Shown one piece after another: positions 5,597-11,793 of a stretch of DNA of 11,793 bases. The DNA comes from Planctomycetes bacterium RBG_13_46_10 (GTDB lineage Bacteria; Planctomycetota; Phycisphaerae; Sedimentisphaerales; Anaerobacaceae), in the NCBI GenBank assembly GCA_001824645.1, contig MHYD01000035.1:7944-19736 (forward strand), in the 5' to 3' direction. Numbering within the stretch: position 1 is the first letter of the stretch; every line of letters starts with the position of its first letter. A program made the translations under genes and the position numbers. A model generated the notes under the pieces. The model did not search any database, had not been told where the DNA came from, and was given only the letters and a program-made list of their open reading frames with translations.

Positions 5597-6160
5597 ATGA
5601 AAGCAACACAGATGCAAAAAAATCAGACCATTCAAATTGATGGTAAATTATATACTATTATTGATTTCGAGCATGTCAGGCTCGGCGGCAGGGGAGGCGC
5701 GGTTTATCAAACAAAATTAAAGAGCCTGACTGACGGCTCAATTTTAAATGTTCGTTTGCGCTCAGAGGAAACCGTCGAAGAGGTTGAGCTTGATAAGCAA
5801 ACATACGAATATCTTTATTCCTCCGGCAGCGAACATGTCCTGATGGATACTACTACATACGAAGAGGTTGCCCTTGATGATGATGCTTTTGGTGAAGGGG
5901 CAAAATATTTAAAGACAAACACTCAGCTTCAGGTCAGTATGTACCATGGCAGGCCCGTAATAGTTACTCTGCCCAATACGGTGGACCTGGAAGTTACGGA
6001 TACTCAGCCTGAAATAAAAGGTGCAACAGCCACAGGTCAGCCCAAACCGGCGACCCTTGAAACAGGCCTTGTTGTACAGGTGCCGACCTTTATTAAAATT
6101 GGTGACGTTGTTCGAGTTGATACCCGCAACGGTCAATATGTGACAAGAGTGAAAGAATAG
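5597..6160 (+). CDS. efp: Elongation factor P family protein with Arg at the tip
   Basis: EF-P enters the ribosomal E site and helps form peptide bonds at polyproline stretches. The product has 187 residues, normal length, with the three beta-barrel domains expected: a KOW-like N-terminal domain (GKLYTIIDFEHV at about 16-27), an OB domain (about 68-130, SGSEHVLMDTTTYEE) and a C-terminal OB domain with KGATATGQPKPATLETGLVV, very close to the family signature. The tip loop that contacts the peptidyl-tRNA reads RLGGRGGA (28-35) instead of the common KPGKGGA: Arg32 replaces the usual modified Lys and the loop is one residue longer. Arg tips are known in rhamnosylated EF-P (EarP type) and in EfpL/YeiP, but no modifying enzyme gene is in the window. 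GGAG at 5588-5591, five bases upstream, supports the ATG. The gene precedes secA on the same strand with a palindromic element between. Confidence 0.93.
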   Translation: MKATQMQKNQTIQIDGKLYTIIDFEHVRLGGRGGAVYQTKLKSLTDGSILNVRLRSEETVEEVELDKQTYEYLYSSGSEHVLMDTTTYEEVALDDDAFGEGAKYLKTNTQLQVSMYHGRPVIVTLPNTVDLEVTDTQPEIKGATATGQPKPATLETGLVVQVPTFIKIGDVVRVDTRNGQYVTRVKE

Positions 6161-6168
6161 GACTATTA

Positions 6169-6238
6169 TTGTCATTCCCGCACAAGCGGGAATCCATATT
6201 CTAATAAAATTTGGTCCCTGCTTCCGCAGGGATGACAA
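6169..6238. repeat. Composite 70-bp palindrome of two hairpins (dRS3-like)
   Basis: The first hairpin is ATTCCCGC (6174-6181), loop ACAA, GCGGGAAT (6186-6193); the second is TCCCTGC (6215-6221), loop TTCC, GCAGGGA (6226-6232). The outermost ends TTGTCAT (6169-6175) and ATGACAA (6232-6238) are perfectly complementary, so the unit is also one long imperfect inverted repeat. The ATTCCC-N8-GGGAAT core is the form of the dRS3 element known from Neisseria and of similar dispersed repeats in other bacteria. It ends ten bases before the secA start codon. Confidence 0.8.
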
Positions 6239-6248
6239 GAAATGCATT

Positions 6249-9200
6249 ATGGCGCTTAGTAAAGTAAACAAAATCCTGTTGAAGATTTTTGGCTCACGTA
6301 ACGAGCGGCTGTTAAAGGGTCACTTTTTAATCGCTCAGCACGCGGGACAGTTCGAGGAGCAGACAAAGAAACTCGACGATGAGGCCCTGAAGGCCAAAAC
6401 CGCTGAGTTTAAGGAGAGGCTGGCCAAAGGGACACAGCCGGAGGACATCCTGCCTGAAGCTTTCGCGGTGGTTCGCGAAGCAGCGAGGCGAAATATCAAA
6501 ATGCGCCATTTCGATGTGCAGATTATCGGGGGCAATGTTCTCTACAACGGAAAAATCGCCGAGATGGCCACCGGCGAGGGCAAAACATTAGTAGCAACGC
6601 TGGCGGCATACCTCGTTCATCTTACGGGCAGAAAAGTGCACATAGTTACCGTCAACGATTATCTGGCAAAACGCGATGCCCAGTGGATGGGCCCGGTTTA
6701 TCAAGCTTTGGGACTGACTGTTGGCGCAATCCAAGCTGATATGGACACAAGCGGCGACGAGCGCAAGGACCAATACGCCCGTGACATAACATACGGGACA
6801 AATAACGAATTCGGCTTCGATTACCTCCGCGATAATATGAAGATGTCACTTGAGCAAATGGTCCAGAGCTCGCTGCAGTACGCAATTGTTGACGAGGTCG
6901 ATTCGATTCTGATTGATGAGGCCAGGACGCCTCTGATTATATCCGGCCCGGCTTTTGATGATGTCACCAGGTACAAAAAGGCTGACCAGGTGGCAAAAAA
7001 GCTAATAGAAAAGCAGGCGCATTATGAGCACCTTAAAAGGCAGATTGATTCCGCCCAGCGGACCATCGACAGCGCTCCGGCAGAAATTTCTGAAGCCAAA
7101 AGAGAAAAAGACCAAGCTCGAATCGAAAAAGCCCAGAAATTTCTCGAAAAAAGCCAGACCGACCTCGAAGCCGCCCAGGCCAGACTTGCCTCCACGACCC
7201 AGTTCTACGAGGTCGAGCCGGATAAAAAAGCCGTCCACCTCACCCACGAAGGCATCGGTGCCGCACAGGAAGCAGCCGGTGTAGGCTCGTTCTTCACCGG
7301 CTCAAATATAGAGTGGCCCCATCTTCTGGAGCAAAGTCTGCGGGCGCACGTGACATTTGAAAAAGAAAAAGATTATGTTGTCATGGACGGCAAGGTTATC
7401 ATCGTCGATGAATTTACCGGCAGGCTCATGCACGGCAGGCAGTGGTCCGATGGTCTTCATCAGGCGGTCGAAGCCAAGGAAGGCGTCACCGTAAAGGAAG
7501 AAACGCAAACCCTTGCTACCATCACTCTTCAGAACTTCTTCAAGCTCTATGACCAGATAGCCGGAATGACCGGAACCGCGGCCACCGAGGCCGAAGAGTT
7601 TATAAGGATATATAAACTTGATGTTGTTGTGATACCTACCAACGAGCCTTGTATCAGGCAGGACCTGGAAGATGTAATTTATAAATCAATTAAGGAAAAG
7701 TTTAATGCAATCGTGGAGGAGATAAATGAAATTAGTTCCGCCGGCCGGCCTCTGCTTGTAGGCACAACAAGCGTGGAAAAAAACGAGGCGCTTTCAGCAG
7801 CCCTTACGCGTATGTATGGTCTCGAGCACGAGCTTCTCAACGCCAAACACCATGAAAGAGAAGCGGCCATCGTTGCCAAAGCGGGCCAGCAATATAAAGG
7901 CCGGGACGGCCGAATGCGAGGCAATATAACCATCGCCACAAACATGGCCGGCAGAGGCACTGATATTGTGCTTGGCCCTGGCGTAGCTGAAATCGGTGGA
8001 TTGCACGTCCTTGGGACCGAGCGTCACGAGGCAAGAAGAATCGATAATCAGCTCCGCGGCCGGGCGGGCAGGCAGGGTGACGCAGGCTCTGGCCAGTTCT
8101 TCCTGTGCTTCGACGATGATTTGTTGAAAATCTTCGCCCCGGAATGGACTGTCAAAGCGTTATCGTGGATAGGCTGGGAAGAAGGCCAGCCAATATATCA
8201 TTCGCGAATAAGCAAAGGCATCGAAAAGGCACAAAAGAAAGTTGAGGAGCGAAACTTCGAGATACGCAAGAGCCTGCTCGAATACGATGAGGTGATGGAC
8301 TACCAGCGAAAAATTTTCTACTCGCGAAGGCGCAAAATTTTGGCGGGCAAGGGCCTCAAAAAAATCATTGAAGATATGATTGACAAAACTATCACAAAAA
8401 GCTGTGAGACCATTTTGAATGAAAGCTACCCTGTTAAATGTATTGTCGAATGGGCCAGAACCAATTTCGACGTCGACCTGAATCCTTCAGACATCATGGG
8501 CAGTGAGCCGGCTGAAATCGAGAAATTGATAAAAGAAAAAGCCAAAGGCAGCACAGCCGATGATATATCTCTTTCGATAGGTGAATATTTTGAGGAAGAT
8601 GAAGATAAGAGCACCTGGGATGTTAATGGTTTATCCAAGTGGGCAATGAGCGCTTTTCGTGTCAGTTTGAGCCCTGCTAAAATAAAAAATCAAACGCCGG
8701 AGGAGATTCAGGAGCAGTTGATTTCCGCCGCCTCTGAACAGATTGACAAAAAAGACTGCTCGCAGCTAAACGAGTTCCTTAAGGATGATTTTGCGCCGCG
8801 TACGTTTACCGAGTGGGCTCGGGCCAAGTTCGATATAAAGCTGGATATCGAACAGTTAAAAAATCTAAAGACCCTTGAGATCCGCCAGCTCCTTGCCGAA
8901 CAAACTGCTGCCAGGTACAAAAAAAGAGAGATTGAATATCCGGTCGAATTTGCGATGAGCATGGTCTATGGGCCGCAGGGCCCTAATGTTTATGCTTACG
9001 AGAAGCTGGTTGAATGGGCGAAAAAGAAATATAACGCTTCCCTTTCCATCGAGCAAATTCAAAATACCAAGCCTGCTCTTTTACAAAAACAACTCCTCCA
9101 GTTCAGTGAAATCTTCAATGACGGCCAATTGGAACAAGAGTTGGCGGATAAAATCGCCAGCCTGGATGTCAGCGAGTTAATTAAATGGGCCAACGAACGA

Positions 9201-9737
9201 TTCAACACTTCCATAACCGAGGACGACCTGGGCGAAAAAACAGGGCTTAAAGACAGATTGACCGAGCTGGGCAGGGAATTTTTGCGCAGTGAGCTTAGCG
9301 ACCTGGAAAGGTATGTTCTGCTTCAGGTTTACGATGGAACCTGGAAGGACCATCTTTATTCGATGGACCACCTGAAAGATAGTATTTGGACCCGCTCTTT
9401 CGCCGAGAAAGACCCAAAAACCGAATACAAGCGTGAGGGCTTCCGAATGTTCAACGAAATGCTCGAAGCCATCGAGGACCGGGTGACAAATATTATATTC
9501 AGGGTGCACCTGGAAGCCGGTACGAGAGCAAGGAGCGTCTGGAACGTGAGCCAAACGGCCCATGACCAGGTCGGCCAGTTCGCTATGGCGGAGCGTCAGC
9601 GGGCCGCCGCCCAGGCCCCGCAGGGCGAACAGAAGGTAAAGCAGATTAAGCTCGACCAGCCGAAGGTCGGAAGAAATGACCCCTGTCCCTGCGGCAGCGG
9701 AAAAAAGTACAAAAAATGCTGCGGAGCAAACGAATAA
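6249..9737 (+). CDS. secA: Preprotein translocase ATPase SecA, enlarged form
   Basis: SecA is the ATP-driven motor that pushes unfolded preproteins through the SecYEG channel. At 1162 residues it is well above the usual 800-900. Seen in order: Walker A (GEGKT, 109-113), the TYGTNNEFGFDYLRDNM signature (181-197), DEVD and DEAR (215-226), the preprotein cross-linking region, NBD2 motifs ATNMAGRGTDI (563-573) and LRGRAGRQGD (602-611), the scaffold helix (about 654-700), the helical-wing region, scaffold end (about 1025-1075) and a C-terminal zinc motif CPCGSGKKYKKCC (1146-1158). The extra length comes from a coiled-coil insert at about 255-316 and from a helical-wing region of about 285 residues with five repeated WA-centred units. 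All ATPase motifs are intact. ATG 6249 lacks a well-placed Shine-Dalgarno; AGGGA at 6228-6232 belongs to the palindrome upstream. The gene converges with typA. Confidence 0.97.
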   Translation: MALSKVNKILLKIFGSRNERLLKGHFLIAQHAGQFEEQTKKLDDEALKAKTAEFKERLAKGTQPEDILPEAFAVVREAARRNIKMRHFDVQIIGGNVLYNGKIAEMATGEGKTLVATLAAYLVHLTGRKVHIVTVNDYLAKRDAQWMGPVYQALGLTVGAIQADMDTSGDERKDQYARDITYGTNNEFGFDYLRDNMKMSLEQMVQSSLQYAIVDEVDSILIDEARTPLIISGPAFDDVTRYKKADQVAKKLIEKQAHYEHLKRQIDSAQRTIDSAPAEISEAKREKDQARIEKAQKFLEKSQTDLEAAQARLASTTQFYEVEPDKKAVHLTHEGIGAAQEAAGVGSFFTGSNIEWPHLLEQSLRAHVTFEKEKDYVVMDGKVIIVDEFTGRLMHGRQWSDGLHQAVEAKEGVTVKEETQTLATITLQNFFKLYDQIAGMTGTAATEAEEFIRIYKLDVVVIPTNEPCIRQDLEDVIYKSIKEKFNAIVEEINEISSAGRPLLVGTTSVEKNEALSAALTRMYGLEHELLNAKHHEREAAIVAKAGQQYKGRDGRMRGNITIATNMAGRGTDIVLGPGVAEIGGLHVLGTERHEARRIDNQLRGRAGRQGDAGSGQFFLCFDDDLLKIFAPEWTVKALSWIGWEEGQPIYHSRISKGIEKAQKKVEERNFEIRKSLLEYDEVMDYQRKIFYSRRRKILAGKGLKKIIEDMIDKTITKSCETILNESYPVKCIVEWARTNFDVDLNPSDIMGSEPAEIEKLIKEKAKGSTADDISLSIGEYFEEDEDKSTWDVNGLSKWAMSAFRVSLSPAKIKNQTPEEIQEQLISAASEQIDKKDCSQLNEFLKDDFAPRTFTEWARAKFDIKLDIEQLKNLKTLEIRQLLAEQTAARYKKREIEYPVEFAMSMVYGPQGPNVYAYEKLVEWAKKKYNASLSIEQIQNTKPALLQKQLLQFSEIFNDGQLEQELADKIASLDVSELIKWANERFNTSITEDDLGEKTGLKDRLTELGREFLRSELSDLERYVLLQVYDGTWKDHLYSMDHLKDSIWTRSFAEKDPKTEYKREGFRMFNEMLEAIEDRVTNIIFRVHLEAGTRARSVWNVSQTAHDQVGQFAMAERQRAAAQAPQGEQKVKQIKLDQPKVGRNDPCPCGSGKKYKKCCGANE
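7011..7196 (+). other. Coiled-coil insertion in SecA
   Basis: Residues about 255-316 are a charged, Ala/Lys/Glu/Gln-rich segment (for example RQIDSAQRTID, AKREKDQARIEKAQKFLEK, TDLEAAQARLA) with hydrophobic residues at helical spacing. It falls between the NBD1 segment ending near VAKKLIEKQ and the strand FYEVEPDKKAVHLT, where ordinary SecA has a much shorter link. The predicted form is an antiparallel helical hairpin projecting near the preprotein cross-linking domain. Its function is unknown. Confidence 0.7.
8433..9284 (+). repeat. Five-fold repeat in the SecA helical-wing region
   Basis: Residues about 729-1012 contain five copies of a unit with the pattern hxxWAxxxFxxxhxxxxh followed by a Leu-rich helix. 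The cores are WARTNFDVDL (W735), WAMSAFRVSL (W798), WARAKFDIKL (W856), WAKKKYNASL (W923) and WANERFNTSI (W980), at spacings of 63, 58, 67 and 57 residues. The second unit is preceded by TWDVNGL, matching the WDIPGL of the single equivalent segment in E. coli SecA, so it looks like the ancestral copy. The repeat is clear at protein level; DNA-level similarity is low, implying old duplications. Confidence 0.8.
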
Positions 9738-9752
9738 AGGGAAATCAGATTA

Positions 9753-9789
9753 TCTCATGCCACGTAGGGTACTTCGCAGAGTGGCATAT
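9753..9789 (+). repeat. Bulged hairpin repeat, copy 2, between secA and typA
   Basis: TCTC (9753-9756), outer arm ATGCCAC (9757-9763), inner arm GTA, loop GGG, inner arm TAC (9764-9772), one-sided bulge TTCGCAGA (9773-9780), outer arm GTGGCAT (9781-9787) and a trailing AT. Layout, bulge sequence and flanks match copy 1 at 1987-2029, while two stem positions differ with both partners changed. It fills most of the gap between the convergent secA and typA stop codons and could serve there as a transcription end, though no T-tract follows on either strand. Confidence 0.65.
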
Positions 9790-9808
9790 CGCACCATACA
9801 GGAATATA

Positions 9809-11668
9809 TTACCGAATGGTCTTGCGAGCGTGACGCCGCCTGTCCTCTTCTTTCAGTAGTCGTTTGCGGATGCGAATCGAATTAGGACAAATCTCAACAA
9901 GCTCGTCCTCCTGAATATACTCCATCGCCGCCTCAAGACTCATTTTTCTTGCATCTCTGATCCTGGCTGCTTCGTCCTTGCTTGCCGCCCGAATGTTGGT
10001 AAGCTGCTTGGCTTTCACCACGTTGACAGGAATGCTGTTCTCCTTGCAGTGCTCCCCGACTACTTGTCCCCCATATACTTTTTCACCGGGCTCAACAAAA
10101 AAAATGCCTCGGTCGTATAAAGCATCAAGTGCATAAGCTGTCACCTGGCCTGTATTGGTAGCAATCATAACACCTGCTTTACGCTGAGGTATCGCTCCGC
10201 GCATCGGCTCATATCTTTCAAACGAATGATGCATAACCGCTTTACCCTGGGTCGCATTCATCATCCTGGCATGAAGGCCGAACAAACCACGCGATGGTAT
10301 AGAAAATTCCATGTGGATAAAATCGCTTGTCCCGCTTTTGGCATCTATTTTAATTATTTCACTTCGCCTGTCCCCCAAGAGACTCATCACAGAATTCTGG
10401 TAGTCCAATGGGCAATCCACTGCAAGTAATTCTATCGGCTCATGAGAGATGCCCTCAATCATTTTCAAAATTACATTAGGCTTGCCCACACAAAGCTCAT
10501 ACCCTTCACGCCGCATATTCTCCAGCAAAATGCCGAGGTGCATCAGCCCTCTGCCAGAGACATTAAATTCTTCAGTCGTTTGCCCGGCTTGGACCCTCAA
10601 CGCAATATTGTGCTGAAGCTCTTTTTCAAGTCTCTCGCCAATCTGCCTGCTCGTGACATATTTGCCGTCTCTGCCCGCGAAAGGCCCATCGTTGACTCTG
10701 AATGTCATAGTCATCGTCGGTTCATCAACGGAAATAACCGCAAGCACCGAAGGATTATCCGCACAGGCAATAGTGTCACCAATCTCTATAGGATCAAGTC
10801 CCGATATCGTGCATATATCGCCCGCCTGAGCGGTTTGAACCTGTTTTCGGCCGAGACCGTGAAACTGATGAATCTGGAGAACCTTTTGCAGAGTATGCAG
10901 GCCATTTTTGTCGATTACAGTAACACTCTGGCCCTGGCTTATCTGACCTGCGAAAACCTTGCCTATTGCTATGCGTCCAACGTAATCCGAATATTCCTGG
11001 TTCATCACGAGCATTTGCAGAGGAGCATCGGCTTTGGCCTGTGGAGGAGGAACACTATTGATGATGGCTTTGAATATTACCTGCATATTATCAGTTTTCT
11101 TCTTGAGATTCTTCGTCGCCCATCCCTCCTTTGCCGATGCGTAAACAAGAGGAAAGTCAAGGGCCTCATCACTGGCGCCGAGCCTGACAAGTAAATCGAA
11201 AACTTCATTAACAACGTCATCAGGCCTGCTGTTTTCGCGGTCAACTTTGTTGATTACAACGATGGGTTTTAGCTTATGCTCAAGGGCCTTGGTCAATACA
11301 AATCTTGTCTGCGGCATAGGCCCTTCAAATGCATCGACCAAAAGCAGTACGCCATCCGCCATTTTCAGGACACGTTCGACCTCCCCGCCGAAATCAGCAT
11401 GTCCCGGCGTGTCGATTATATTGATTTTATATTCATCACCTTTGGAGTCTGTGTAATAGATCGCACAGTTTTTACTCAGAATGGTTATGCCGCGCTCCCG
11501 CTCGAGCGGATTTGAATCCATAATCAATGCGTGCTCGCTGCCTGCCAGCTTATCGAGCTCTTCCTGCCGAAACATTCCCGACTGGTACAGAAGCTGGTCC
11601 ACCAGCGTTGTCTTGCCATGGTCAACATGGGCAATTATTGCTACATTTCGTATATAATCTGAATACAT
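9809..11668 (-). CDS. typA: Ribosome-binding GTPase TypA/BipA
   Basis: TypA/BipA is a translational GTPase related to EF-G and LepA that binds the ribosome and supports 50S subunit assembly, especially in the cold and under stress. The 619 residues are typical for the family. G-domain motifs are complete: AHVDHGKTT (13-21), RERGITI (57-63), DTPGH (86-90), NKVD (140-143) and SAK (178-180). Beta-barrel domain II follows (about 203-300), then domains III and V-like (RVNDGPFAGRDGKY; DFIHMEFSIPSRGL), and the family's C-terminal domain with NIRAASKDEAAR and a basic tail. The last feature separates it from LepA and EF-G. The ATG is preceded by GAGAG about eight bases upstream, a modest Shine-Dalgarno. 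The gene is convergent with secA and has its own promoter at the right edge. Long open frames on the other strand inside it are antisense shadows. Confidence 0.97.
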   Translation of the reverse strand: MYSDYIRNVAIIAHVDHGKTTLVDQLLYQSGMFRQEELDKLAGSEHALIMDSNPLERERGITILSKNCAIYYTDSKGDEYKINIIDTPGHADFGGEVERVLKMADGVLLLVDAFEGPMPQTRFVLTKALEHKLKPIVVINKVDRENSRPDDVVNEVFDLLVRLGASDEALDFPLVYASAKEGWATKNLKKKTDNMQVIFKAIINSVPPPQAKADAPLQMLVMNQEYSDYVGRIAIGKVFAGQISQGQSVTVIDKNGLHTLQKVLQIHQFHGLGRKQVQTAQAGDICTISGLDPIEIGDTIACADNPSVLAVISVDEPTMTMTFRVNDGPFAGRDGKYVTSRQIGERLEKELQHNIALRVQAGQTTEEFNVSGRGLMHLGILLENMRREGYELCVGKPNVILKMIEGISHEPIELLAVDCPLDYQNSVMSLLGDRRSEIIKIDAKSGTSDFIHMEFSIPSRGLFGLHARMMNATQGKAVMHHSFERYEPMRGAIPQRKAGVMIATNTGQVTAYALDALYDRGIFFVEPGEKVYGGQVVGEHCKENSIPVNVVKAKQLTNIRAASKDEAARIRDARKMSLEAAMEYIQEDELVEICPNSIRIRKRLLKEEDRRRHARKTIR

Positions 11669-11734
11669 AAATAACTCTCAAAAAGGATTATCAGACATTC
11701 AAGACTTGGTTTAAGCCACGTCGTAAATCATATG

Positions 11735-11762
11735 ATTCTACTTTGTTTTTCATAAATGTCAA
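11735..11762 (-). promoter_or_regulatory. Sigma-70-type promoter of typA
   Basis: Reading the minus strand, a perfect -35 TTGACA (11762-11757) and TAGAAT (11740-11735, five of six) are separated by 16 bases. Transcription would start near 11728, about 60 bases before the start codon. A perfect ten-base palindrome ATCATATGAT (11727-11736) straddles the predicted start point and may be an operator or a chance AT-rich palindrome. Confidence 0.75.
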
Positions 11763-11793
11763 TACACAACTTTATAATTTTACCGAATTCCGG

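Noticed and set aside
10442..11194. 250-codon open frame on the plus strand
   Set aside because: It lies wholly inside typA on the opposite strand, whose GTPase motifs are intact; the translation shows no recognisable domain and there is no suitable ribosome binding site.
11783..11793. EcoRI-like end GAATTCCGG suggesting a cloning adaptor
   Set aside because: A six-base site at a window edge is weak evidence, and the sequence runs naturally from the typA promoter region.

Overview
The window reads as a chromosomal segment of a moderate-GC bacterium, most likely a planctomycete (Planctomycetota, perhaps a Phycisphaerae/Sedimentisphaerales-type lineage). The clues are a greatly enlarged SecA (1162 aa), an elongation factor P with an unusual tip loop, a secreted glycan hydrolase, and many short palindromic repeats between genes. 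This placement is inferred from protein character alone; there is no rRNA or phylogenetic marker search behind it.

Layout, left to right. At 3-203 is the C-terminal end of a TPR protein, followed by rpsT (ribosomal protein S20, 255-530). Positions 723-1183 carry a compact type II toxin-antitoxin pair behind its own strong promoter, with a perfect inverted repeat between promoter and start codon. An AT-rich, cysteine-rich orphan gene (1353-1919) follows. Next is a secreted GH43-type hydrolase (2028-3062) whose residues match the exo-beta-1,3-galactanase pattern. Then come four housekeeping genes: RNase R (3210-5396), an EF-P family factor (5597-6160) and SecA (6249-9737) on the plus strand, and TypA/BipA (9809-11668) convergent on the minus strand with a clear promoter at the right edge.

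The core genes concern protein production and export: S20 in the 30S subunit, EF-P relieving ribosome stalling, TypA in ribosome assembly under stress, RNase R in RNA turnover and SecA driving secretion. The toxin-antitoxin pair, the AT-rich orphan and the hydrolase form a more variable island at about 0.6-3.1 kb, with base composition swinging sharply between neighbours.

The most notable observations are these. (1) The SecA helical-wing region appears to consist of five tandem copies of a Trp-Ala-centred unit, of which the second matches the single unit of ordinary SecA. (2) Two copies of a bulged hairpin repeat, with compensatory stem changes and a conserved TCTC 5' flank, lie at 1987-2029 and 9753-9789; the first contains the ribosome binding site of the hydrolase gene. 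(3) A head-to-head array of GATNCTY heptads lies directly after the RNase R stop codon. (4) A 70-bp composite palindrome sits just upstream of secA. (5) The EF-P tip carries Arg32 in a lengthened loop. I found no CRISPR array, tRNA, rRNA or transposase gene.
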